Made by a program: the position numbers and the translations under genes. From positions 474,440 through 538,439 of the forward strand of contig MU001680.1 in the NCBI GenBank assembly GCA_010093515.1: 64,000 nt of DNA, read 5' to 3'. The notes under the pieces were generated by a model, which searched no databases, was not told the origin of the DNA, and saw nothing but the letters and a program-made list of their open reading frames with translations. Below are positions 22,395-33,379 of this stretch, piece after piece. Origin of the DNA: Lineolata rhizophorae (taxonomy: Eukaryota; Ascomycota; Dothideomycetes; Lineolatales; Lineolataceae). Each line of letters starts with the position of its first letter. Position 1 is the stretch's first letter.

Positions 22395-23502
22395 ATGTTG
22401 GCGGCTCCAGGAGCAGGAGGAGGGGGCCTGAAGCGCTCCATGTCGAAGCGGCAGCGCTTCGTGCAGGCCATCACGAACCCGGACACGCTCTTCGAGCGGG
22501 ACCCGTCGTCGCCGCCGCCGGAGAGCTCCTTCAACGACGACAAGCTGGCCCAGTCGCGCGTCGCGCGCACCCTGTTCAGCCCAAACCGCGACACCTCGAT
22601 CCCGACGTACGCGCGCGACATACCGCTGTCGCACTCGGCCTCGGTGCGCTCGCGCTCCGCCCACTCGCACTCGCACTCGCGCTCCCCGTCCGACCACGAC
22701 CGCCACCTCAGCGCCATCACCGAGGCCAGCGCCCCGAGCCCCAAGGCCGCCACCGCCCCTGCCGCCGTCGCCGCGGCGCCGAGCCCCAACCCCATCCTCG
22801 ACGACCCGCTCTTCCAGCCTCATCTCATCAACCCCCAGGTCGCTGGCGATCTGCCCGAGGGGTACACGATCCGCCCGCTGCAGAGGGGCGACTACGACCG
22901 CGGCTACCTCGATGTGCTCCGGCTGCAGAGCCGCGTCGGCTGGATTGGGGAGGTGGCCTGGGGCGAGCGCTTCGACGCCATGAAGGCGTGCAAGGACACC
23001 TACTTCACGGTCGTGATTTGCGAGGGGAAGAGGGTGGTGGCGGCGGGAACGCTTGTCGCAGAGAAGAAGTTGTGAGTATACCAAGCAGAGCACACTCGTG
23101 GAGACTGATTGCTAACGTGAGGGTCAATCACTAGCTCCTACGATCTCGGCATTGTTGGACACATCGAGGACATCGTGGTCTCGAGGGACCAGAAGGGCCG
23201 CAAAATGGGTCTGCGGGTTTTGGAGGCGCTTACGTTCATTTCCGAGCGTCTTGGTTGCCACAGGGTGAGTGAAAACCTCCGAATCTTGACTTTTAGTCTA
23301 CCGAGAGACATCAAATCTTATTAAATTCCTGACCCCCCCCCCCCCCCCTTTTTTTTTTCTTGCTTGGATTTTTAGCTAATTGTGACAACAGGTCGTTGCC
23401 GATAGCACTGAAGCCAATGAGGCTTTCCACGGGCAGGCCGGCTATGCCAAGGAAGGCTCCATGATGGTTAGACGATTTGGACTGAAGATCGATACTATCT
23501 AG
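22395..23502 (+). CDS. gna1: Glucosamine-6-phosphate N-acetyltransferase
   Basis: This GNAT-fold enzyme acetylates glucosamine-6-phosphate with acetyl-CoA, an early step toward UDP-GlcNAc for chitin, glycosylation and GPI anchors. Exons are 22395..23071, 23135..23264 and 23392..23502, giving 305 residues. The catalytic part is about residues 154-305: EGYTIRPLQRGDYDRGYLDV, then YFTVVICEGKRVVAAGTLVAEKKF, GHIEDIVVSRDQKGRKMGLR (acetyl-CoA binding, Q/R-x-x-G-x-G/A type) and VVADSTEANEAFHGQAGYAKEGSMMVRRF. The other ~150 N-terminal residues are Ser/Ala/His-rich and look disordered; the yeast enzyme is only about 160 residues long. The start is the first ATG (CACCATG). Donors are GTGAGT and GTGAGTG. 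Intron 2 contains a 16-C run followed by a 10-T run at 23333-23358. Confidence 0.93.
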
Positions 23503-23804
23503 TTCGGAACTGTTTCTCTACGCCGGACAATTTTATTCTTCCCTTTTCCTTTTTGTTTACTGTTTTTAGCGGTTAGCGTAGATTGCTCATCCTTTGCTTT
23601 TCTTTTAGTTGGAGTTTGGAGAATCGCGAGCGAGTGTGGGTGGACTCAGGAGTCAGTCTCTTCCACATATACCAGGTTGGGAGCATTCCAGAATGTTTAT
23701 TTTTCTCAAATATTTCACAGCAACTATCTCATTTAATATCACCTGAAGTTTTACTTACCTCAAAAGCATTCACTTCCTTTGGGCCGTCAGATTTTGCTTC
23801 TTTA
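23503..23804. other. Convergent 3' spacer between gna1 and the P450
   Basis: T-rich 3' flanks of two convergent genes. Nothing else seen. Confidence 0.6.
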
Positions 23805-25773
23805 TTATAGCTGTCGAGGTCGAATGAAAATGGTAGCCTCCATTGAAGGTGCTGAAAAGTCCCCTAATGTCTGATTTGGAGGACGCTCGTCCAGAGGGTG
23901 AATGTCATACTTGCGGACAATCTCAGCAAGTACCAACTTCAGCTGCTGAGCTGCGAAAAAGCGCCCAGGACTGTATAAGCGCCACCAAAACAGGGCGGGA
24001 TGTGTCAGCAAGTGCGACTAATTGCTTGATAACCTTGGGTTTCGTTACTTACCAAGCGTGCTTCCCATGCGCAAAGGCCAAGAACGACGGAGTTGTGGTC
24101 ACCATGCTAAGGTTCTTACGACGAAGGTACGGCATGCTCTGATCGTCATCCCCAGCCATCTGGTATCGTTCCGCGTCGCCAGAACGTTCATCAAGAGCAC
24201 CACAAGCTGAGGATCCTACATCAGCGCCGGTCGTTCTCGGCTCTCTCACAAACCGGAAGGCTTCAAAACGCTTGGCGTTTGCGTAGAGCTCTTCATCCTC
24301 ATGCACGGGTTGTATTGGCATCCCAACCCACACTCCGCGTGGCACCCAGCGCCCGTCCGGGAGAACCAGGCCCTTGGGCGCCATTACTTCACGCATCATA
24401 CCACGCCCTCCTAGCCCGCTGACGCGCATGCTCTCGCGGAGAGCGGAGTCCAACTTGGCAAGACGAGCGAGCCCCGCACGCGTGAAGAGTCGTTCGGTTG
24501 AAGACGCCCTGGCCTCCTGCACGCTCTCAGCGCCCGAGCCATGATTAAATGTGCCTGCGGCCGAGACGCTACATTCGGGCGTCCCGAGGACGGCATCGGC
24601 CTCGGCGCGTAGCTCGGCAAGAAATGACTTTGAAGCCGGACTGGCCGCGAGGTCGAATAGGGCGTGGGTCGCAGTCATACTAGTCGTGTGGAGAGCTGCA
24701 AAGCTGATCAGACCGAGGCGAGCGGAAATTATTGATGGATCGAGGTCCGTCGGATTGCCCGACTGGAATGCGGATTCAATCATCCATTGAAGGAGGTCGT
24801 CGTCCCCTTTGTGCTCCTGGTCTACGGATACTTTGTCTTGGTTTCCCAGTTTCAATTTCTCCAATCGCGCCTCGATCTCCGGCACCAAGAATCTCTCGAT
24901 CTTCTTTTGTGCTCGACGATATAGGAGCGCCGCGAGCGGTCCTATAATCGGTTTCACCATGCGGGGCACCACAAAACGTATGAATGCGCCATTAAATACC
25001 AGGACATGTGCGGCGCGACGAACAGCTTCGACGAACTCGGTGCTGCTTCCCAGACGGGGACCGTAGAAGACGTGCGCAGCGCTTGTAGCAAAGACACGCT
25101 CGAGCGTCTTATAGACAATAACGGGCTTCCATTCCTGTTCCTGGCCGTTGATCGCTCTCGAATCAGACGACGATGAAGGGGCGGGGCCACCTTCACTCTC
25201 GCTACCGCTCCATTGACGATGAAGCTCGGCGCTAAGGACTGCATGCATGGGAGGGGCGAGATTTGTGAGAGCTCTCGTTAGACTGATGCGGATCTGGTAA
25301 AGAGGGACGAGGCCTGTGTGGAGCAAAGAAGGCGTCAAGTAACGAAGCTCGAGCATCTTGCTTTGAGCAACGTCAGCGGAGAGTACGGAGTCATCCTGGG
25401 CGTTCAGAAAGGGCAGGCCGGTACTAGGAGGCAAGATGATCTCCGGTCTGAAGCCTCCTGTTGGTGTCGCGAAAGCTAAGTCGTGTTTTGTGTGCTGAAC
25501 AAGTATAACGTAAGTCAGTGGGCAGATATGTTTTCCACGACATAATGTTCACTAGACTTGTACCTTTTCGTATCCCTCAGCGAGCATCTCCAGCGCCTGT
25601 GTCCATTCCCGGATATGTGCTCGAGCAGTCGCGAACCATTGCTTTTTACGACCGACCCATGGAATATCAGGCGGTAAGTCTTCATGTGGTCGTGTTCGGT
25701 GATGGAGGTAGCATAAAAAAGCCGGGAAAGCAAAGAAGACGACATACGGCCGCAGAAGTAGTTCAAGCAACAT
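23805..25773 (-). CDS. Cytochrome P450 monooxygenase (fungal class II)
   Basis: This is a haem-thiolate monooxygenase anchored in the ER by an N-terminal helix (MLLELLLRPYVVFFAFPAFLCYL). Exons are 25773..25564, 25494..24053 and 23970..23805, giving 605 residues, about 80 more than usual. Motifs in order: proline-rich hinge LPPDIPWVGR, EGYEK/HTKHD, I-helix region AALHTTSMTATHALFDLA, K-helix ExxR in LRESMRVSG, FEAFRFVREP (PERF region), and the haem loop FAHGKHA/CPGRFFAAQQL, whose Cys codon is split by the last intron. The extra length is in two low-complexity insertions: Ser-rich around GPAPSSSSDSR and an acidic/Gly stretch after the PERF region. The LRESMR...GRGMMREVMAPKGLVLPDG style resembles fungal terpenoid-type P450s such as the ent-kaurene-oxidase-like group, but the substrate is not determinable. 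No terpene synthase or PKS is adjacent. Confidence 0.93.
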
Positions 25774-26350
25774 CGCAACGACAAGTTAAGTAGAACGTAA
25801 GACTCGCGCAGCAACTTAATGACACTTACAGTCTTGGCACAAAATATCAGAACTCGAAATTGCTAATAAAGAAGTGTTTTTGGCACTTCAATAAAACTGG
25901 TGCTGGAAGGGGGAAGGCAACTTTTAGTCGCGACAGTGCTCAGGGAGCTCAAGGGGTTAGCCATCAAATGAATGAATGAGTTTATCTGACCCTAATGCGA
26001 GATACGAGGTCGGAATAGATTATACGGCCATTTCCAAATTAGGACATCGTTCCGAGCAGCCGCAGTGGGGAGAAGTTAATTTTGCGCTACATTTCTAGGA
26101 AGGGGAATGCTTGCGAGGGGCGCCAAGCTATCTGTCTCACTAGGACAGGGAGTACACTGAATCTACACGGTCTCACTGCCGTTAATCGAACCTTCAAGGC
26201 TTTTCTATATTACAGTTAAGTTTCTAACCAAGGTATACATGCACGTGCCTCCGAACAAGGTGCAGTTCACTACATGCACCAAAATTTATAATTACAAAAT
26301 CTCCAAGCTCGCACTTATCCGGCGTCCAGCTCAATAGCTCCACAGCCCCC
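25774..26350. other. Intergenic, P450 promoter and 3' flank of the poly(A) polymerase gene
   Basis: AT-rich with no gene. The P450 upstream region is the left part; the right boundary is the stop of the next minus-strand gene at 26351. Confidence 0.5.
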
Positions 26351-28393
26351 TCATAACTGCTTGCTTCCGCCCTCCACAGGGTCCGTCTCTCCAACTTGTC
26401 CACCCTCAGTTGTTGTACCAGAATCCTTCTTCTCCATCTCAACTCTTGCCGCAACCTCCCGCTCCGCTCTCAGCTTCTGCCCATATTCCACTAGCTTCCT
26501 CCTCCGTCCCTCAAACAAGCCGAAACTGCTCCCCACTAATGGCGCCAGAATTGATGACGTATCCTTCCTATCGTTTTGCATCCGCGTCTTGACATCATCC
26601 CGCAGCCGCGCTAGCGTGGCTAAAATGTGTTTGATGCCGAACGTCTTGCGGCCTAGGTCGTTTGTCGGGTCGGCCGGGTCTTGCATTACAAGCCGGAATG
26701 GCTGCATAACGTCGATGCAGCCGAGGTTCTTCTGGCCGCGGAAGATCTGGAGGCGCGATGTCAGCAATAAATTCCCACGATTGATCTAAGACGCAAATTC
26801 TGGTGTAGACTGGGGGACTCGCCTTATCCTCCTTCATCCTTTCCTTTATCGCCTTTGAGAGTCTATGGCTGCCATCCCTTTTCTCAAAAAGCTCCGGCTG
26901 AGGCTCTAGAGCCACCCCGAACTTATAGGGATCGAAGTCCGCCCAGAAGTTCAGGAAAGCGACCAAATGTGCCCCCGCATCATCGGCCGGTATCTCTGGG
27001 TGCATCTTAAAGCTCGCCGCTACCATCATGAACAAGCTATAGCTTCCTAGGCCTCCTCTAAACACGTCCTCCAAGCCGCGAATGTCGAGTGTGACCTTGA
27101 GAATCAAATAAACAGTCCTGAGTGCTGGATACATTTCCATGTATCGCTGCATGTAACCCCGGCTAATTTTGGTGTCGTTGGCGCAAACCACCTGCACGTC
27201 GATACCACTGAGACGGTGCTGCAGACTGATGAGAGGGTACCGCGCGTGTCTCATCACTACTAGTATAAAATCCGGATGTCGATGAAAATGCGGGAATAGG
27301 GATTCTAAAGTGATGGTGTTTTGCTTCCTGAATCTCATCCGAGGTGCTCTTTCCGGAAGAGAGCCGCCTTCAAAAAGGCCGAAATTAGGCATCAGACGAA
27401 AGTCGATATCGGAGACTGGTAGGGAAAGGCCAGTACGTTCGCTACCAAAGAGTTCGACTGTGTGCGAAGGGGCGTAGGTGCGGATAAAGTCAGCCACAGC
27501 GGCCATGGTGCTGTCACGAGCAATTCGTTCGGCAGGCGTCATGGCCATGAAGTTGACAAACGAGTCAATCTCCGCGTTCAACCTGGATGTGGCTCAGCAT
27601 GGTCAATTTGTACAATAGTGGTGCAGCTCAAGTCATACTTGTCTGCTCCCGTCAATGGACTTTTACCCAGCCCCTGAACCCATGGCAATCTACCGTCCGG
27701 CACCAGCTGTTCAGCAAAAGGCGCAATGTATATGCCGTCGTAATCCAAGGATGCCGCCTGGGAGCTCTGGTCTCTGTTCCTCGGGTGTACGCGCACCCTC
27801 CTCGAGCGGTCATCCCTCGTCTTTGAGCCTCTAGAGCCGAACTGCTGCACTTCCACGCCGTTCTCCTTTCTCTCTCCCCGCCGACTAGATGCTAGCACCC
27901 TTTCCCGCACCTTCTGCCATCTATCCTGCGGCCAATTTTGGGCCACGCTGTCCTTGGTCGGGAGCTTCACCCACGGTCTCCGGCTTGCGTGTTCTTCGAA
28001 TTGCCTTTTCCACAGGGATTTTGGACTCTCTTTTACTTTTCTGACAACGGAAGCGCGATTCGACGCACGGTGGGCCTCGAGCGTACGCTCCAGGCTATTC
28101 GGATCGATGTCGTCGAATTGCCTATCTTCTACGACGGATGGCTCGCGCCGTCGCGGACGAGGAGCCGATGCAACATCATTCTGGGGCGTTGGCGGCGCGT
28201 CTTCCGTCGTGGAATCAGTTGTAGACGAAGCTGGTTCGGGAGCTGCATTCTGTGGGCTTGAGGAGCTGGTGGTAAACGTCCGGATTGCTATGGCGCTTCT
28301 GGACGAAGCTCGTGGAGCTAAGTCGGGGAACAAAAGAGCGCAACAGAACGCATTAGGTGCCGAACACGCTCTCGACATGCAGGGATGAGGCAT
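26351..28393 (-). CDS. Non-canonical poly(A)/nucleotidyl polymerase (Trf4/Cid1-like), probably mitochondrial
   Basis: This is a DNA-polymerase-beta-type nucleotidyltransferase with a PAP/25A-associated domain, which adds nucleotides to RNA 3' ends. Exons are 28393..27639, 27582..26823 and 26746..26351, giving 636 residues. The catalytic core has FGSERTGLSLPVSDIDFRL (G-S plus D-x-D) with the third acid in GIDVQVV. The associated domain has DVFRGGLGSYSLFMMVAASF and the C-terminal DPANxxNDLGRK-type motif (here DPADPTNDLGRKTFGIKHI). The N-terminus contains RSAIAIRTFTTSSSS, like a fungal mitochondrial presequence, after ~25 residues; a second Met at 28378 could also start it. ~200 basic linker residues precede the core. 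The second intron (26822..26747) fits a GC donor (AAG/GCGAGT), a CTGAC branch point and a CCAG acceptor. Substrate RNA and mitochondrial location are inferred. Confidence 0.88.
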
Positions 28394-29517
28394 TGGCGGC
28401 GTGAGAACTTGGGAAGGGATGGCTCCATGAGGCCGAAGCTTGACGGACGGCTTTTGTTGCTCGCGTCGTGAATTGGTCGCTAGGACCCACTGGGAACGCA
28501 CGTGATTCGACGGCGGTATCAAAAGCGGTGGGCCTTCTGCCGGCCAAACCTGCAGCCGGCTCGAGCAATGGGGCCGAGGCGGATCCCGGCTGCCAAGCGA
28601 AATGAGGTCGACGCCAGAAAATTCGACTTGCCCACGGGGCAATCTGCCCTCTTAGTGCCTAGGCCCTTCTCCTACACACGGTATACCTAGAAATCTGCCA
28701 CGAATTTTGCGGTGCTCTGGCAATCTCCGGTGCATACTCTATAGACCCCGATGACGCGAGCTTGAAGAGTCGGAAACACGTTACTGTCATGTAGGGTTTT
28801 GCCCGTGGCCTGGGAGAGAATTGCTGCAAATGGCGACCCCAACCCTGTCGAGAGCTTTTCGCGCCGTCACTTTATTTCAATTCGGGCAGATGCTAGCCCT
28901 AGGCCGCGTCGAGTCCGGCTAGTGACTCTGTTGGGGGTTCAAACCCGTAGGCTCTCTACGTAGTATGTCACCGTTCCCCTGCCACGCAGTTCTGGCCCAT
29001 CGCGAAGCTTCCCTGCAACGGCGGGGCGGTCCTCCACGAATCGCCGCAACCCCGCCACCCACCACCGTGGGGCGCCCTTCCGCTTCGATCGGCTTCCAAC
29101 GGTCATCCTCGATTGCTTTTCCCTTTTTGCTCTTTTGCTGTGCCCCGAATCCGGCTGTCGACAGCTTCTGCAAGCTTTCGTTCCGCGTTCAGGAGCTTGC
29201 CGGTCCCTGCTGTGCGTGCCCGCTCGACAAGGCCGCCCAGGAACGTCAAAGTGATGCCATCCTGAGCTTGCCGCATCACCGACATCTCGCACCACGCCCT
29301 GCTGCGAATTGCGAGAAGTGTTACACGGCAGCGCATACCACCCGGCAACCCAGTAGGTACGAGACCCACATCGAAGTTTACGAGCGAAGCAAACTTCTAT
29401 TTAGCGGCTATACCCATGGCGCAACATCAGCCCACCACGACCTTCATGTTGAGAGTGCACGTTTCTACGAGCGAGCTCGCCCTTTAGATTTTCCCTCTGA
29501 GGCTGACCTCGTCCGTC
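28394..29517. promoter_or_regulatory. Divergent intergenic region upstream of tps2
   Basis: It lies between two divergent genes. Several open frames on both strands (for example 28965-29537 plus) have no domain and look like compositional shadows. A near-palindromic GGGTTCAAACCC lies near 28936-28947. No stress-element array that I would defend is visible, although tps2 is usually stress-induced. Confidence 0.4.
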
Positions 29518-32500
29518 ATGCAGCGCGGCACATTTGAGGGTGTGCAAAAGGCCGCTAGGATGGCGACCCTCCGTCAGCAGTCGTCGCAGGACTCTGAGGT
29601 TCATCCAGCGCTGCGCAATTCTGTCACCGACGTCCCAGTCACGCCGGGGGTCACAACCGGAGGTGGCTCTTCCTACACGCAGCCCAAGGACGTCAAGTTC
29701 GCCGAGGAGCGTACGCAGTCCCCGGACCAGCTAAACACGCACGATTCGACCGCGCCCCAATGGAACGCGAATTGGTCCTTCCCCCAGGCCAGGGCGAGGC
29801 CTCGTTCCCCGACTGAAGCAGCGAGAGGCGCTAGGTCTGCCGAGGATTTACTGCGGCGTTTGAGCATCGACTCAGACCCGAAGAAGAAGAACGAATTGGT
29901 GGACTTGGGCCCGAAAACCGCATATCCAGGATTGCATCTCAGCGGCCGTGTTCTCAGCGCTACGACTTGTGTCCCGTACGATCTCGGGTTCGCCCCGGGC
30001 GTCGATTGGGTACGGTACATGTTCCCAAGTTTTATGAGACCAGATGGCTAACTCGTTATTTAGGAACTCCGGCAGCGCCGCGGCACGTCCGCTCTCTTCG
30101 ACTCCTTCTCTTACCTTGCCTCTTCTGCTTCGCCTTGGAATCATACGCTCGTCGGGTGGACGGGAGAAATCCGGCAGATACCTGGCGGGCAGCAAGCACC
30201 CGAGACTCGTACGGTTTCGGTCGTCAACGTCAACGCTGTAAACAAGGCAGCAGCTCCAATCCCGGTCGATCCAAAGACACCAATACCGACTACAGTTTCC
30301 AGCGACTCGTTTAAGGTATACCCCGGGGACCGTGCGCGCCTTGAGAAGCAGTTGGAACGAGATCATGGTGGCCGTATTGTCCCCGTATGGCTCAGCGATG
30401 ATGTCGATGAGGAAGAAGACGCCTACGTATTCAAAGACCAATCCAGGTGGCGCAGGTATGCCGAGAATGAACTGTTTCCCCTCTTCCACTACAAGCCTAG
30501 CGATCCGACCGATGGCCGTACCGTGAGGAAAGCTTGGGCAGATTATTACCGCATGAACAAGCTCTACGCAGACAGAATTCTCGAGGTGTATAAACCGGGA
30601 GACATCATCATGATTCACGATTTCTACCTCATGCTACTTCCAAATTTTCTCCGTCAACGGTTGCCAAATGTCTATATCGGCTTCTTTCTTCACATACCGT
30701 TCCCAAGTAGCGAATTCTACCGCTGCTTGCCGCGCAGGAAGGAGATTCTGGAGGGTGTTCTGGGGGCGAATATGGTTGGCTTCCAGTCGTACAGCTACTC
30801 TCGTCACTTTTCCTCGTGCTGCACTCGAATCCTTGGCTTTGACTCATCCTCTGCCGGCGTGGATGCATATGGTGCACACGTCGCGGTCGACGTTTTCCCT
30901 ATTGGTATCAATGCATCTTCAACGTACCGCGCGGCTTTCGAAGACCCTGTCGTAGACGACAAGGTCAAAGCGCTTCAGGAACTCTACGAAGGCAAGATCA
31001 TCATTGTCGGGCGGGATCGGCTTGACTCTATCCGCGGAGTTGTTCAGAAGCTGCAGGCCTTCGACATGTTTCTTGCGCGGTACCCAGAATGGCGTGAAAA
31101 GGTGGTGCTGATTCAAGTGACCAGCCCCGGTAACGTCGATGAAAGGTCCAGCAAAGAAGACAAAACCAAAGACAGAGTTGTGAACCAGATCTCAGAATTA
31201 GTGGCTCACGTCAATGGGAAATACGGCTCGACAATACATGTCCCCGTGAAACATTTCCCGCAATATCTCAGCCCGGAAGAATACTTCGCTTTGCTTCGAA
31301 TTGCGGACGTAGGTCTAATTACCAGCGTCAGGGATGGCATGAACACGACTTCACTTGAATACGTGATTTGCCAACGGGAGAAACATGGCCCGCTGATTCT
31401 CTCAGAGTTTTCTGGCACTGCAGGCTCCTTGGGGGCGGCCATTCATATAAACCCGTGGAACCTTGGCGGGGTGGCGGACGCTATCAACGAAGCCCTCATC
31501 TCTTCCTCCGCTGAACGCAAACTCCAGCACGAGCGCCTCTACAAACACGTCATCATCAACAACGTTCAGCACTGGACGAAGAACTTCCTCAAGCGCCTAA
31601 TGACGAATCTTTCTTCCTTCGATCAGTCGTTTGCAACGCCCCCGCTAGACCAGGTCAAACTCCTAGAGCGGTACACGAAGGCGAGCCGACGCCTCTTCAT
31701 GCTAGACTATGACGGCACTTTGACACCTATCGTGCGCGATCCTCAGAGCGCAATTCCATCCGACCGCGTCCTTCGCACTATTAAGACGCTTGCGGCAGAC
31801 CCGAAGAATAGTGTGTGGATTATTTCTGGTCGTGACCAAGCATTTCTCGATGAGTGGATGGGCCACATCACTGATCTCGGCCTAAGCGCTGAGCATGGCT
31901 CGTTTTTGCGCCACCCCGGTAAGGACCACTGGGAGAATCTTGCTGAGAAGGAGGACATGGGCTGGCAAGATGTGGTCCTAAAAATCTTCCAAGCCTATAC
32001 CGATCAAACACAAGGCAAGTTTTCGTTGCGCTTCTGCTAGATTGCATCTGTTCAGATCTAATTTGAAGCAGGCTCCTTCGTCGAAAAGAAAAAGATTGCG
32101 CTTACCTGGCACTATCGGCGATCCGACCCGGAATATGGTGCATTCATGGCTAAGCACTGCCAGGAGGAACTCGAGAGGAGCGTTGTATCCAAATACGATG
32201 TTGAGGTTATGACTGGAAAAGCCAACCTGGAGGTCCGCCCTCGTTTTGTCAACAAAGGCGAAATCGCCAAGCGTCTCGTGAAGCAGTACGGTTTCGAAAC
32301 TCATGAGGTGCCGGACTTTGTCCTCTGCTGCGGTGACGATTTTACAGATGAAGGTAGGCATTTATACCATTCGTATTGACCAGAAGCAACTCTTACGCTA
32401 ACGATTTACGTCCCGCAGATATGTTCCGCTCCTTGCGGGCTTCTGGCCTAGCGCGCGAGAACGTCTTCGCAGTCACCGTTGGCGCCTCGTCCAAGCAGAC

Positions 32501-32642
32501 CCTTGCGTCGTGGCATCTGCTCGAGCCATCCGACGTCATCTCCTGTCTCTCGCTGCTCAACGGCTCTGCAGATTCTCGAAACGTCGGCACCGTAGCTGCA
32601 CTTGAGAGCTCGGCCCCAGATGCGCTCGCCAGTTTCAATTGA
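29518..32642 (+). CDS. tps2: Trehalose-6-phosphate phosphatase (Tps2)
   Basis: This enzyme removes phosphate from trehalose-6-phosphate, the last step of trehalose synthesis, within the trehalose synthase complex. Exons are 29518..30009, 30064..32014, 32072..32353 and 32419..32642, giving 982 residues. The order is: disordered Ser-rich N-terminus (1-~120), a glycosyltransferase-20 domain (about 125-690: DLGFAPGVDW/ELRQRRGTSALFDSF, PWNHTLVGWTGEI, HDFYLMLLP, LHIPFPSSE), then a HAD phosphatase domain with LFMLDYDGTLTPIVRD (DxDxT nucleophile) and CCGDDFTDE/D (acidic motif). Because the phosphatase motifs are whole, this is Tps2 rather than a Tsl1/Tps3 regulatory subunit. The GT domain is expected to be inactive as a synthase. 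Intron 2 (32015..32071) uses a GC donor (CAAG/GCAAGT); only this join keeps the conserved QTQG/SFVEKKK frame. Introns 1 and 3 carry CTAAC branch points. Confidence 0.96.
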
Positions 32643-33379
32643 TGTGATATACGGTTAACCCCGCGCTGGCGGCGTTGCGGGGAGAAATTTGGTGGGCGCA
32701 GTCTCTCCTGTGAGGTTTAGAAGGTACATCAGCCTCAGGAGCATGGCATGGAGTTGGGGATAGTATACTTTGCGTAGGTGCCAAACAATCGGTAGATCGG
32801 CGCGTAGAACTCAAAATCTCCTAGACTCTTTGAAACTCTGTTGTAAAGGCCATTTGTTACCCTTGCAGTGATGCTTGATTCGCACGGTGTACAAGCGAGG
32901 CTAATCTCCAGCAGAAAAACTGTCCTCGTTTCTCTAGAGCCTAATATCAAACGCGCCTCGCCTGCTATCTGTCTATTCCTATCAAGTACGAAGAGCCCCG
33001 AGGAAGTGGCATACAGTCAATAAGTGTTGAGCTTATCTGCAATTCGTCTCTAACCCATGCGAGGTTTGTCCCATCGAGTTACTGTAGCCGATGACCCAAT
33101 GAATTTGGATCGATTTGCAACGGATCGAACCTGCCCCGCATCAACTTACCGCATGTGGATTGGCATGCCGTATAGGAAGCCTAACATGCAGCTACCCCTC
33201 CGGTCCATCCCACCATTTCCACCAACACTAGTATTCCTCCGCGCGAAATCTAATCACCCCGAGCAGATCGATATCAGTGATACGGACTATGACTCTGTTA
33301 GGGTATTTATCCGCCTCTATTCTTCGGACACTTCTCCCATCCGCAATGCAAATATTATTCAGACTCAATTGAGCTCACA
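32643..33379. other. Intergenic between tps2 and the FMN-binding gene
   Basis: Both flanking genes are on the plus strand. Contains the tps2 3' flank and the promoter of the gene starting at 33380. No supported gene. Confidence 0.55.

Noticed and set aside
23805-25773. Secondary-metabolite cluster around the P450 and MFS transporter.
   Set aside because: They are 13 kb apart, separated by housekeeping genes, and no synthase or regulator is present.
28930-28960. tRNA T-arm-like GGGTTCAAACCC.
   Set aside because: No D-arm, anticodon arm or acceptor stem can be drawn around it.
33118-33145. Minus-strand GGTTCGATCC, a B-box match.
   Set aside because: Flanking bases do not form a T-stem and no A-box lies upstream.
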